17,419 nt of DNA, taken from contig QCFP01000015.1 in assembly GCA_003280185.1 (NCBI GenBank), forward strand, positions 1 through 17,419, read 5' to 3'. The notes beneath the pieces are model-generated. The model saw nothing but the letters and a program-made list of their open reading frames with translations, was not told the DNA's origin and searched no databases. Of this stretch, positions 1-7,405 are shown piece after piece (position 1 is the first letter of the stretch; each line of letters opens with the position of its first letter). A program made the position numbers and the translations under genes. The DNA comes from Prochlorococcus sp. AG-363-L02 (GTDB lineage Bacteria; Cyanobacteriota; Cyanobacteriia; PCC-6307; Cyanobiaceae).

Positions 1-455
<455 letters not shown>

Positions 456-528
456 TTCATATGGGTGGACCAAGCGCTTTGTAAGAGCAGAATGAACTTA
501 GCTGGCTCGGTGTTCAGAGTCGATAGTT

Positions 529-930
529 ATGCGGATGTTGCACACGATGCTCAGAGTTGGAGACCTTGAGAGGTCTTTGATTTTTTATACCGAGGTATTG
601 GGTATGAGCCTTTTAAGGCGTAAGGATTACCCGTCTGGACGCTTTACTTTGGCATTTGTTGGGTATGGGGATGAAAGTGAGAATACTGTGTTGGAATTAA
701 CGCACAACTGGGACAAAGATAATTATGAGCTTGGGGAAGGTTATGGGCACATTGCATTGGGAGTTGATGATATTTGGTCAGCTTGTACTGCGATAGCAGA
801 ACGAGGGGGCATTGTGGTAAGAGATCCTGGACCAATGAAACATGGAAATACTGTGATTGCATTTGTTGAGGATCCAGATGGTTACAAGATCGAACTGATT
901 CAGATGAATTCCCGTCAGGCTGTGATTTAA
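529..930 (+). CDS. gloA: Lactoylglutathione lyase (glyoxalase I)
   Basis: Glyoxalase I isomerises the hemithioacetal of methylglyoxal and glutathione to S-lactoylglutathione, the first step in removing this toxic by-product of triose phosphates. The 133-residue product is the usual length of bacterial GloA. It opens [16 protein letters not shown] and carries [20 protein letters not shown] and [12 protein letters not shown]. All four metal ligands of the E. coli enzyme fall at identical positions: His5, Glu56, His74 and Glu122. The short-loop layout matches the Ni/Co-dependent bacterial class rather than the Zn class, which is an inference from family knowledge. The start ATG at 529 matches the family N-terminus; no clear ribosome binding site precedes it. 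Only 5 bp separate its stop from clpB, so the two are very likely cotranscribed. Confidence 0.96.
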   Translation: MRMLHTMLRVGDLERSLIFYTEVLGMSLLRRKDYPSGRFTLAFVGYGDESENTVLELTHNWDKDNYELGEGYGHIALGVDDIWSACTAIAERGGIVVRDPGPMKHGNTVIAFVEDPDGYKIELIQMNSRQAVI

Positions 931-935
931 AGCTA

Positions 936-3770
936 ATGAATTTCCAGACTGGGACTAGATTTTCTAATCAGGGTAGCCTCACGACACAGCCTGATCTTTT
1001 TAGTGACGATGCATGGGATCTTTTGTTGGCTGCGCAAGATTTGGCTCGGAGATGGCGCCATCAGGATCTTGATGTAGAGCATTTAATGCAGGCTCTTTTT
1101 AGTGATATTTCCTATAAAAATTGGTTAGATGGTCTTCCTATTGACAATGCAGAGTTGTTAGATCGTTTAGAAGCGTTTATGTCTGACCAGCCAATGTCAC
1201 GTAGTGACGAATTATTTATTGGGGAAGACTTGGAAAATTTACTGGAAGAGGCTGAGCGTTCCCGAGTGCGTTGGGGCTCTCGATTAATTGATGTTTCCCA
1301 TCTCTTAATCGCGTTAGGTAAAGATTCCAGAATTGGCGCAGAGTTATTTGATGAGCTTGGGCTACCTGGACAAAGATTAGAAGTGGAATTGAGGCGACTG
1401 CCAAATGCATCTAGTAAAAGTAAATTTTCTCGTGTTGCATCTCCACCAGACAAGGCAACTTCAAGGGTAAATACCAATAAGCAAGCAACTTCTCCAAGGG
1501 TAAATACCAATAAGCAAGCAACTTCTACAAGGGTAAATACTAATGAGCAAACAACTTCTTTGGAATCTGGACTGATTTCAGAAGCAACCAAAACTTCTCC
1601 TGAGTCATCTTCCTTGGAGTTAGTTCAAGAGCCAAAGGCTATTGATTTGTATGGTCGAGATTTGACATCAGCTGCACAGCAAGGGGAATTAGATCCTGTT
1701 ATTGGTCGCGATCCTGAGATTCGTAGGTTGATCAAGGTTCTTTCGCGAAGGGGTAAGAATAATCCCGTTCTTATAGGTGCCCCTGGTGTAGGGAAGACAG
1801 CAATTGTTGAGCTTTTAGCCCAACGAATTGTTAATGGGGATGTTCCTGATTTGCTGAAAGGGCTGAGATTGGTTGCCCTTGATTTAGGGGCATTAATTGC
1901 TGGCGCGAAATTCCGGGGTCAATTTGAAGAGCGATTAAGAGCAGTTTTGACTGAGGTGAGTGATCCAGATGCAGGTGTAATTCTTTTTATTGATGAGTTA
2001 CATGCTTTAGTAAGTAATGACAGGTCTAGTTCTGATGCCGGAAGTTTGTTAAAACCACTTCTTGCAAGAGGTGATTTGAGGTGTATAGGAGCTACAACTT
2101 CAGAAAATTATCGTAGATCGATCGAAAAGGATCAGGCCTTTAGTCGTCGTTTTCAGCAGGTTGACATTAAGGAGCCCAGCCTGGATCTAAGTCTTCAGAT
2201 TTTGCGTGGTTTGAAGGAAAGATATGAACTGCATCATGGGGTTGCAATTACTGATGCTGCTGTTCAGGCGGCCAATCGTTTAGCAGATCGTTATATAAGT
2301 GATCGTTGTTTGCCTGATAAAGCTATTGATTTGATTGATGAAGCTTCTGCTCAATTGAAGATGGAAGTCACTTCAAAGCCACAGGTTATTGAGGAGGCTG
2401 AGGTAGAGCTACGTCGTATTGAAATGGCTTTGCTGGCTTCTAATGAGGCAAAACAATCAGAAAGAATGGAGCTACAAAAAGCACGTCTTTCGGCTGCCTC
2501 TTATTTATCTGATCTGAAGGAGAATTGGCAAGAGGAATTGGATCAGGTTATTGAGTTAAGAAAGCTTCTTCAACAGGATGAAGATCTCCGTACTGCTATT
2601 GCTGAAGCTGAACATTTAGGTGATCTTGAGGATGCCGCTAGGTTGCAATATGACCACCTTATTGTTGTACAACAACGACGATCAGAGTTAGAGAATTCTT
2701 TGGCTAAAGCCCAAGCAGCAGGAACAGCATTGCTTCGTGAACAGGTTGAGCCAGAAGATGTTGCGGATGTAGTGGCTCGGTGGACAGGTATACCAGTTCA
2801 GAGGTTATTGGCTGGGGAAAGACAAAAGCTGTTAGAACTTGAGGATTATTTGTCTGAAAGAGTTGTGGGTCAACTGGAAGCTATTAAGGCTGTTTCTGCA
2901 GCTATAAGGAGGGCCAGGGCAGGGATGAAAGATCCTCGTAGGCCAGTTGGATCATTTCTTTTTTTAGGCCCTACTGGCGTTGGTAAGACAGAATTAGCTA
3001 AGGCTTTGGCATCTTCTTTGTTTGATGAAGAAGATGCTCTGGTGAGGTTAGATATGAGTGAGTTTATGGAAAGGAATGCAGTAGCACGCCTTTTGGGCGC
3101 ACCACCTGGTTATGTTGGATATGAAGAAGGGGGTCAGCTTACTGAAGCCGTTCGAAGACGGCCCTATGCAGTTTTGCTTTTAGATGAAATAGAGAAGGCT
3201 CATCCAGATGTTTTTAATTTACTTTTACAGGTGCTTGATGATGGACGTTTAACTGATTCGCAAGGGAGGACAGTTGATTTCCGTCATACGGTAATTGTTA
3301 TGACGAGTAATCTTGCAAGTCGAGAAATCTTAGAAAAAGCAAGGTTGACTGAAAAGGAAGATGGAGATTCTGTCGCGCTGGAGCAAATTTTGAAAAAGCA
3401 GGTTGACCTTTCTCTGGCAAAGCAGTTTCGTCCGGAATTTTTAAATCGAATTGATGAAGTTATCCGATTCCTTCCTCTTCAGCCAAATCATCTTCAGAAG
3501 ATTGTTCGACTTCAATTAGCTGATCTTGCTTCTTTACTTGCGGAACAGGAACTTGAGTTAAGAGTCGATGATCAAGTTGTTGTTTCTCTTGCCGCTGAGG
3601 GATATCAGCCTGAATATGGAGCCCGCCCCTTAAGGCGAGTATTGCGAAGAAGGCTTGAAAATCCTTTGGCTACTGAATTGTTGGAGGAGCGCTTTAAAGG
3701 TTTTTGTGCTTTACGTGTAAAGGTTGGTATGAGCCAGTCAGAACCGTTTCTTTTTGTTCCAGAAGACTAA
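936..3770 (+). CDS. clpB: ClpB-type Hsp100 disaggregase (ClpB2-like)
   Basis: This is a two-ring AAA+ unfoldase expected to thread aggregated proteins through its pore with DnaK help. The 944 residues comprise a Clp N domain (~25-155), a long low-complexity linker (~160-235), AAA1 with Walker A GAPGVGKT (281-288), Walker B FIDE (351-354) and arginine fingers RRF (404-406), a coiled-coil middle domain (~485-600), and AAA2 with GPTGVGKT (678-685), LLLDEIE and pore motif GAPPGYVGYEEGG. The middle domain and the lack of an LGF-type ClpP-docking loop after MTSNLAS indicate ClpB rather than ClpC. It is longer than E. coli ClpB (857) because of the linker. The first pore loop reads KFRGQF where ClpB normally has KYRGEF. 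Cyanobacteria carry two ClpB paralogues; its place beside secE-nusG suggests the constitutive ClpB2, an inference from gene order. Confidence 0.93.
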   Translation: MNFQTGTRFSNQGSLTTQPDLFSDDAWDLLLAAQDLARRWRHQDLDVEHLMQALFSDISYKNWLDGLPIDNAELLDRLEAFMSDQPMSRSDELFIGEDLENLLEEAERSRVRWGSRLIDVSHLLIALGKDSRIGAELFDELGLPGQRLEVELRRLPNASSKSKFSRVASPPDKATSRVNTNKQATSPRVNTNKQATSTRVNTNEQTTSLESGLISEATKTSPESSSLELVQEPKAIDLYGRDLTSAAQQGELDPVIGRDPEIRRLIKVLSRRGKNNPVLIGAPGVGKTAIVELLAQRIVNGDVPDLLKGLRLVALDLGALIAGAKFRGQFEERLRAVLTEVSDPDAGVILFIDELHALVSNDRSSSDAGSLLKPLLARGDLRCIGATTSENYRRSIEKDQAFSRRFQQVDIKEPSLDLSLQILRGLKERYELHHGVAITDAAVQAANRLADRYISDRCLPDKAIDLIDEASAQLKMEVTSKPQVIEEAEVELRRIEMALLASNEAKQSERMELQKARLSAASYLSDLKENWQEELDQVIELRKLLQQDEDLRTAIAEAEHLGDLEDAARLQYDHLIVVQQRRSELENSLAKAQAAGTALLREQVEPEDVADVVARWTGIPVQRLLAGERQKLLELEDYLSERVVGQLEAIKAVSAAIRRARAGMKDPRRPVGSFLFLGPTGVGKTELAKALASSLFDEEDALVRLDMSEFMERNAVARLLGAPPGYVGYEEGGQLTEAVRRRPYAVLLLDEIEKAHPDVFNLLLQVLDDGRLTDSQGRTVDFRHTVIVMTSNLASREILEKARLTEKEDGDSVALEQILKKQVDLSLAKQFRPEFLNRIDEVIRFLPLQPNHLQKIVRLQLADLASLLAEQELELRVDDQVVVSLAAEGYQPEYGARPLRRVLRRRLENPLATELLEERFKGFCALRVKVGMSQSEPFLFVPED
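1456..1560 (+). repeat. Tandem 30/33-bp minisatellite inside clpB
   Basis: Three direct copies (1456-1485, 1486-1518, 1519-1551) and the start of a fourth (1552-1560) share the core CAAGGGTAAATACCAATAAG or a close variant. Copies 1 and 2 differ mainly by a 3-bp insertion; copy 3 has a few substitutions. They encode consecutive RVNTNKQATS-like units at about residues 174-208, in the linker between the N domain and AAA1. All units are multiples of three, so copy changes keep the frame. Confidence 0.9.
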
Positions 3771-3784
3771 GTCAACCTTAATCC

Positions 3785-3818
3785 GTTAATGTATCAGCCT
3801 GCCCGAGTGTGCATTAAC
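3785..3818. repeat. Inverted repeat in the clpB-secE gap
   Basis: GTTAATG (3785-3791) is the exact complement of CATTAAC (3812-3818). Adjacent T-G and A-T pairs could lengthen the stem to about 10 bp around an 18-nt or shorter loop. No T-run follows, so it is not a standard terminator. It might be an mRNA processing or pausing structure between clpB and secE, or chance. The gap is only 76 bp. Confidence 0.3.
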
Positions 3819-3846
3819 ACCGGTATTAGCTTCTGGTTTTAGCTTC

Positions 3847-4086
3847 GTGACTAGTCCATCTTCAGAGGAAACTGCATCCGATAGCTCACCCTCAGAGGCT
3901 ACTTCAGCTCCAAAGCGTAGTTTTATTGCTGCTACTTATGATGAGCTGAAGCTGGTTGTCTGGCCTAGTCGCCAGCAGTTATTCAGCGAATCGATCGCAG
4001 TAATTTTGATGGTCAGTCTTTCGGCTGCATCTATTGCTGCAGTAAGTCGTTTTTACGGCTGGGGTGCTTCCCAAATCTTTCGTTGA
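3847..4086 (+). CDS. secE: Preprotein translocase subunit SecE
   Basis: SecE clamps SecY in the SecYEG channel; in cyanobacteria it serves the plasma and thylakoid membranes. The 79-residue protein has a Ser/Thr/Glu-rich N-terminus (1-24), the amphipathic SecE signature YDELKLVVWPSRQQL (31-45), and a single membrane helix at about 47-69. This is the short one-helix form typical of cyanobacteria and chloroplasts rather than the three-helix E. coli form. The start is a GTG at 3847; no in-frame ATG upstream fits better. It lies 49 bp before nusG, an arrangement conserved across bacteria. The gene is small, but the WPSR motif and the context make the call secure. Confidence 0.95.
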   Translation: MTSPSSEETASDSSPSEATSAPKRSFIAATYDELKLVVWPSRQQLFSESIAVILMVSLSAASIAAVSRFYGWGASQIFR

Positions 4087-4135
4087 CTAAACATTCGCTT
4101 GGTCTTTCAGCCCATTTTTCTATATTTTTCCACAA

Positions 4136-4771
4136 GTGTCTGAGTTCGATACCAAACCTCAACAAGAATCTGATTTGGCCCTTGAAACTGTTTCGGTGGC
4201 TAAAACAAGTGTTGCACGGTGGTATGCAATACAGGTTGCTTCCAGTTGTGAAAAGAAAGTAAAGGCAACTTTGGAGCAAAGGGCTCTTACCTTGGGAGTT
4301 AGTAATCGAATATTAGAGATAGAAATACCTCAAACGCCTGCGGTGAAATTGAAGAAAGATGGGACTAGACAATCTACGGAAGAGAAGGTTTTTCCTGGCT
4401 ATGTTTTAGTTCGTATGGTGTTGGATGAAGACACTATGATGGCTGTCCGCAGTACACCCAACGTTATTAATTTTGTCGGAGCTGAGGATAGACGTGCTAC
4501 CGGTAAGGCGAGGGGGCATATCAAGCCACGACCCTTAAGCCGTCAAGAAGTTGATCGAATATTTAAGAGGGCTGCTGAGAAGAAGACTGTTGTGAAGCTT
4601 GACCTCACGGAAGGAGATCAAATTCTTGTGACTGCTGGACCTTTTAAAGATTTTCAGGGAGAAGTTATAGAAGTTTCTGGCGAGAGGAACAAGTTGAAGG
4701 CTCTCCTTTCCATTTTTGGTCGGGAAACCCCAGTGGAACTCGAGTTCTCTCAAATAAGCAAACAGAATTAA
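4136..4771 (+). CDS. nusG: Transcription termination/antitermination factor NusG
   Basis: NusG binds the RNA polymerase clamp, affects elongation and pausing, and links transcription to ribosomes or Rho. Cyanobacteria lack a classical Rho, so the processivity role is the likelier one here. The 211 residues have a 25-residue acidic extension, the NGN domain from RWYAIQVASSCEKKV (29-43) through EEKVFPGYVLVRMVLDED (82-99), and a C-terminal KOW domain (~157-205) with GPFKDFQGEV (168-177). It is longer than E. coli NusG (181) because of the N-terminal extension and an insert near residues 65-82. The start is a GTG at 4136 with no strong Shine-Dalgarno; an internal start is possible, but the extension is typical of this group. 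It lies between secE and rplK in the conserved order. Confidence 0.97.
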   Translation: MSEFDTKPQQESDLALETVSVAKTSVARWYAIQVASSCEKKVKATLEQRALTLGVSNRILEIEIPQTPAVKLKKDGTRQSTEEKVFPGYVLVRMVLDEDTMMAVRSTPNVINFVGAEDRRATGKARGHIKPRPLSRQEVDRIFKRAAEKKTVVKLDLTEGDQILVTAGPFKDFQGEVIEVSGERNKLKALLSIFGRETPVELEFSQISKQN

Positions 4772-4780
4772 TTTTTTCAG

Positions 4781-4805
4781 GGCCGTCTCCCTGCGGAGGG
4801 CGGCC
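4781..4805 (+). promoter_or_regulatory. GC-rich hairpin in the nusG-rplK leader
   Basis: GGCCG (4781-4785) pairs with CGGCC (4801-4805), and CTCC (4787-4790) pairs with GGAG (4795-4798), around a CTGC loop with a small internal loop (T against GG). It starts 10 nt after the nusG stop and is very stable for this AT-leaning sequence. There is no T-run on its 3' side, so it is not a plain intrinsic terminator on the plus strand. A role as an RNA processing site, pause site or rplK leader element is an inference. Confidence 0.5.
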
Positions 4806-4883
4806 TGAGAGGTAGGTTCACTACTTATCTCGTAAAGCTTGTCTTTTTGACAGGTATCCGCAATTGTCTAACACCCCTAGCTG

Positions 4884-5309
4884 ATGGCAAAGAAAGTAGT
4901 AGCCGTGATTAAGTTGGCCCTCCAGGCCGGCAAAGCGAATCCCGCGCCACCGGTGGGTCCAGCCCTCGGTCAGCATGGGGTCAATATCATGGCGTTCTGT
5001 AAGGAGTACAACGCTCGAACTCAGGACAAAGCGGGATTTGTGATCCCTGTGGAAATTTCTGTCTTTGAAGACAGAAGTTTTACCTTCATTACCAAGACTC
5101 CTCCAGCATCGGTACTCATTACCAAAGCTGCAGGTATTGAGAAAGGATCTGGTGAATCTGCAAAGGGAACGGTTGGTACAATTACGCGTGCCCAATTGGA
5201 GGAAATAGCTAAGACAAAACTCCCTGATTTAAATTGCAGCACGGTTGACTCTGCAATGCGTATTATTGAGGGCACTGCTCGCAATATGGGAGTCTCTATT
5301 AGTGATTAA
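4884..5309 (+). CDS. rplK: 50S ribosomal protein L11
   Basis: L11 binds the 23S rRNA GTPase-associated centre together with the L10-L12 stalk base. The 141-residue product has the normal length. It opens [16 protein letters not shown], followed by the near-universal N-terminal block [20 protein letters not shown], then the proline-bearing linker and the RNA-binding C-terminal domain ending [15 protein letters not shown]. The ATG at 4884 is the standard family start; no Shine-Dalgarno is seen and CACCCC lies 7 nt upstream. Codon use is split. In the first ~50 codons about two thirds of third positions are G or C (4921-4980 is 43/60 GC), while a later 30-codon sample has about one fifth. It sits in the nusG-rplK-rplA string. 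Confidence 0.98.
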   Translation: MAKKVVAVIKLALQAGKANPAPPVGPALGQHGVNIMAFCKEYNARTQDKAGFVIPVEISVFEDRSFTFITKTPPASVLITKAAGIEKGSGESAKGTVGTITRAQLEEIAKTKLPDLNCSTVDSAMRIIEGTARNMGVSISD

Positions 5310-5356
5310 GTCTTTCTAAAGTCCTCTTAGGGGTTAATCTTTCTCTTGTTCATTTA

Positions 5357-5388
5357 TGGGGAAGGCAAGTTTTGCCGTTAGCACCCCA
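5357..5388 (+). promoter_or_regulatory. Candidate L1-binding stem in the rplA leader
   Basis: TGGGG (5357-5361) pairs with CCCCA (5384-5388), and GGCAA (5364-5368) pairs with TTGCC (5372-5376) around a GTT loop. The two helices are separated by a lopsided internal loop (AA against GTTAGCA). Two helices flanking an asymmetric loop is the general shape of L1 targets in 23S rRNA and in autoregulated mRNAs. The stem ends 8 nt before the rplA start, where bound L1 would block ribosomes. The shape is seen directly; the L1 role is inferred. Confidence 0.45.
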
Positions 5389-5396
5389 ATTTTGTT

Positions 5397-6104
5397 ATGA
5401 AAAAACTATCAAAGCGCTTTAGCAATCTTTCTGCAAAGGTTGAAGATCGAATCTATTCCCCTTTAGAGGCAATAAAACTTGTCCAAGAAAATGCTACAGC
5501 CAAGTTTGACGAGACCTTGGAAGTTCACGCTCGTTTAGGGATAGATCCTAAATATACAGACCAACAATTGAGGACTACCGTTGCGCTGCCAAATGGAACT
5601 GGTCAAGCTGTTCGTATTGCTGTAATAGCAAAAGGAGAAAAGGTGGCTGAAGCAAAATCTGCAGGAGCAGATCTTGTTGGAGAGGATGAGCTGGTAGAGA
5701 CTATTTCTAAAGGTTCGATGGAGTTTGATTTACTTATTTCTACTCCCGAGATGATGCCTAAGGTCGCAAAGTTGGGTCGAGTTTTAGGACCACGTGGCTT
5801 GATGCCTAATCCCAAAGCTGGCACAGTTACGACTGATTTGAAGTCTGCAATTAAGGAATTTAAAGCTGGGAAATTGGAATTCAGAGCTGATCGTGCAGGT
5901 ATTGTTCATGTTCGATTTGGCAAGGCAAGCTTTAAAGCAGAAGACTTGCTGGAAAATTTGAGAACTTTGCAGGAATCTATTGATCGCAATAAGCCAAGTG
6001 GTGCTAAGGGCCGTTACTGGAAGAGTCTTTATTTGACTTCTACAATGGGTCCTTCAGTGGCAGTGGATGTCACAGCACTACAAGATATGCAGCAAGAAGG
6101 GTAA
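5397..6104 (+). CDS. rplA: 50S ribosomal protein L1
   Basis: L1 forms the mobile stalk at the E site that helps release deacylated tRNA, and in many bacteria it represses its own operon by binding mRNA. The 235 residues match the family length. The N-terminus MKKLSKRF leads into [30 protein letters not shown]. The second domain (~70-160) contains the signature [20 protein letters not shown], and the protein closes with [17 protein letters not shown]. The ATG at 5397 follows an 87-bp gap holding a two-helix stem that may be its own regulatory target. No Shine-Dalgarno is evident. It is part of the rplK-rplA-rplJ-rplL series; the larger gap to rplJ contains the L10 leader. Confidence 0.98.
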   Translation: MKKLSKRFSNLSAKVEDRIYSPLEAIKLVQENATAKFDETLEVHARLGIDPKYTDQQLRTTVALPNGTGQAVRIAVIAKGEKVAEAKSAGADLVGEDELVETISKGSMEFDLLISTPEMMPKVAKLGRVLGPRGLMPNPKAGTVTTDLKSAIKEFKAGKLEFRADRAGIVHVRFGKASFKAEDLLENLRTLQESIDRNKPSGAKGRYWKSLYLTSTMGPSVAVDVTALQDMQQEG

Positions 6105-6126
6105 CCGTTTTGTTGTATCTTATATA

Positions 6127-6235
6127 TGGCGAAAGCCAACGGGCGTGCTCCCGGCCAAAGACAGCAGGTAACAAATTCTTTTTGATGTGATTACATCAAA
6201 TTTGAATTTTATAATTCCTGCCGAGGTGAACGCTA
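6127..6235 (+). ncRNA. Ribosomal protein L10 leader (cis-regulatory RNA)
   Basis: The 234-nt gap before rplJ carries the hallmark of the bacterial L10 leader: GCCAAAGACAGCAGG (6154-6168) on one side and CCTGCCGAGGTGAACGC (6217-6233) on the other. GCAGG (6164-6168) pairs with CCTGC (6217-6221). Between them lie AAATTC/GAATTT (6173-6178/6204-6209) and TTTGATGT/ACATCAAA (6181-6188/6193-6200), forming a long arm. Upstream are TGGC-GAAA-GCCA (6127-6138), a GNRA-loop hairpin, and CGGG/CCCG (6140-6143/6150-6153). In this RNA family the L10-L12 complex binds the kinked arm and represses its own genes. TATATA at 6121-6126 could be a -10 box for a local promoter, which is an inference. Boundaries are approximate. 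Confidence 0.88.
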
Positions 6236-6338
6236 AGGTTTTCCCCTAGGGATATGAACTAATGCGGCCTCGTTTCCAATAATGGAGCTGAGCTCCGGCT
6301 GCATGTCCAGCTTGTTCACCTGACTCGATCCAAATACT

Positions 6339-6866
6339 ATGGGCCGCACTCTGGAGAGCAAGCAACAGATTGTCGAAGAGTTAAAAGGACTCCTCGATGA
6401 GGCTGAATTAGCACTAGTCCTTGATTATCAAGGACTTTCTGTCAAGGAAATTTCTGACTTGCGAAATCGTTTGCAGGCTCAGAATGGTGTATGCAAGGTT
6501 ACAAAAAATACCTTGATGCGTCGTGCTATTGATGGAAATAGTGCTTGGGAGAATCTCGAATCCTTATTGAAAGGCACAAATGCTTTTGTCCTTGTAAAAG
6601 GGGATGTGGGTGGTGCAGTTAAGGCTGTTCAGTCTTTTCAAAAGGACACCAAAAAATCTCAAACAAAAGGGGGCTTGTTTGAAGGCAAGCTACTTTCTCA
6701 AGATGAGATTAAGGCTATTGGCAATCTGCCTTCGAAGGAGGCATTAATGGCTCAAATAGCTGGGGCAATTAATTCCCTTGCAACCAAAGTTGCATTGGGT
6801 ATTAACGAGGTTCCTTCTGGCCTAGCGAGGACTATTAACCAGCATGCCGAAAAAGGCAATAGCTAA
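6339..6866 (+). CDS. rplJ: 50S ribosomal protein L10
   Basis: L10 anchors the L7/L12 dimers to the ribosome to form the factor-recruiting stalk, and the free L10-L12 complex represses its own mRNA. The 175-residue product has the normal bacterial length. It opens [20 protein letters not shown], then [20 protein letters not shown] and [11 protein letters not shown], the RNA-binding globular domain. The C-terminal ~45 residues, from about [19 protein letters not shown], form the helix that carries L12 dimers. ATG 6339 is 104 nt past the L10 leader core. The first 13 codons have about 9 G/C third positions, unlike the AT-leaning remainder. It precedes rplL by 46 bp. Confidence 0.97.
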   Translation: MGRTLESKQQIVEELKGLLDEAELALVLDYQGLSVKEISDLRNRLQAQNGVCKVTKNTLMRRAIDGNSAWENLESLLKGTNAFVLVKGDVGGAVKAVQSFQKDTKKSQTKGGLFEGKLLSQDEIKAIGNLPSKEALMAQIAGAINSLATKVALGINEVPSGLARTINQHAEKGNS

Positions 6867-6912
6867 GCTTCGACTTTAATTTTCCACTCTGATCTGTTGC
6901 TGAATCCCACTC

Positions 6913-7305
6913 ATGTCTGCAAAAACTGATGAAATCCTTGAGTCTTTAAAGACTCTTTCTTTGTTGGAGGCTTCTGAACTTGTCAAGCAAATTGAAGATG
7001 CTTTTGGAGTCTCAGCTGCTGCTTCTGCTGGTGTAGTTATGGCTGCACCAGGTGCACCTGGTGCAGCTCCTGGGGAAGCTGCTGAAGAACAAACTGAATT
7101 TGATGTTGTGCTTGAAAGCTTTGAGGCTTCAGCCAAGATCAAAGTTTTGAAAGCAGTGAGAGAAGCTACAGGGCTTGGTCTCGGTGATGCCAAAGCTATG
7201 GTTGAGGCAGCTCCTAAGACCATTAAAGAAGGAGTTGCAAAAGATGAAGCTGAAACACTCAAAAAGGCTATTGAAGCAGCTGGGGGTAAGGTCACCCTTA
7301 AATGA
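6913..7305 (+). CDS. rplL: 50S ribosomal protein L7/L12
   Basis: L7/L12 is the multi-copy stalk protein that recruits and activates translational GTPases. The 130 residues show the expected three parts: an N-terminal dimerisation region binding L10 (~1-35, [20 protein letters not shown]), a flexible Ala/Gly/Pro hinge (~36-60, with [10 protein letters not shown]), and the globular C-terminal domain (~62-130) containing [20 protein letters not shown] and ending GGKVTLK. ATG 6913 follows a 46-bp gap after rplJ with no clear ribosome binding site. It is the last gene of the ribosomal string; rpoB and rpoC do not follow as they do in E. coli, and a strong terminator lies about 100 bp downstream. 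Confidence 0.98.
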   Translation: MSAKTDEILESLKTLSLLEASELVKQIEDAFGVSAAASAGVVMAAPGAPGAAPGEAAEEQTEFDVVLESFEASAKIKVLKAVREATGLGLGDAKAMVEAAPKTIKEGVAKDEAETLKKAIEAAGGKVTLK

Positions 7306-7405
7306 TTGTTTGATTGATATTGAGACTTTCCTCTTGATATTTTTTGTTTTCTTCTCTGATGCTGGCTTATTTTTGGCCGGCATTTTTCATGTATTTAAGA
7401 ATAAT

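Noticed and set aside
1112..1591. 159-codon open frame antisense to clpB
   Set aside because: It mirrors the clpB tandem repeat and linker, giving a low-complexity translation. The plus-strand ClpB protein is complete and conserved here.
3771..3846. tRNA gene before secE, as seen in many bacteria
   Set aside because: The 76-bp gap shows no cloverleaf, no T-loop consensus GTTCRANNC and no acceptor stem, only a simple inverted repeat.
4821..5195. 124-codon open frame on the minus strand over rplK
   Set aside because: No recognisable motif or coding signal; it lies opposite the universally conserved L11 N-terminal block.
6876..7295. 139-codon open frame antisense to rplL
   Set aside because: The Ala/Ser/Pro-rich translation is a by-product of rplL codon composition. 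L7/L12 on the plus strand is intact and unambiguous.
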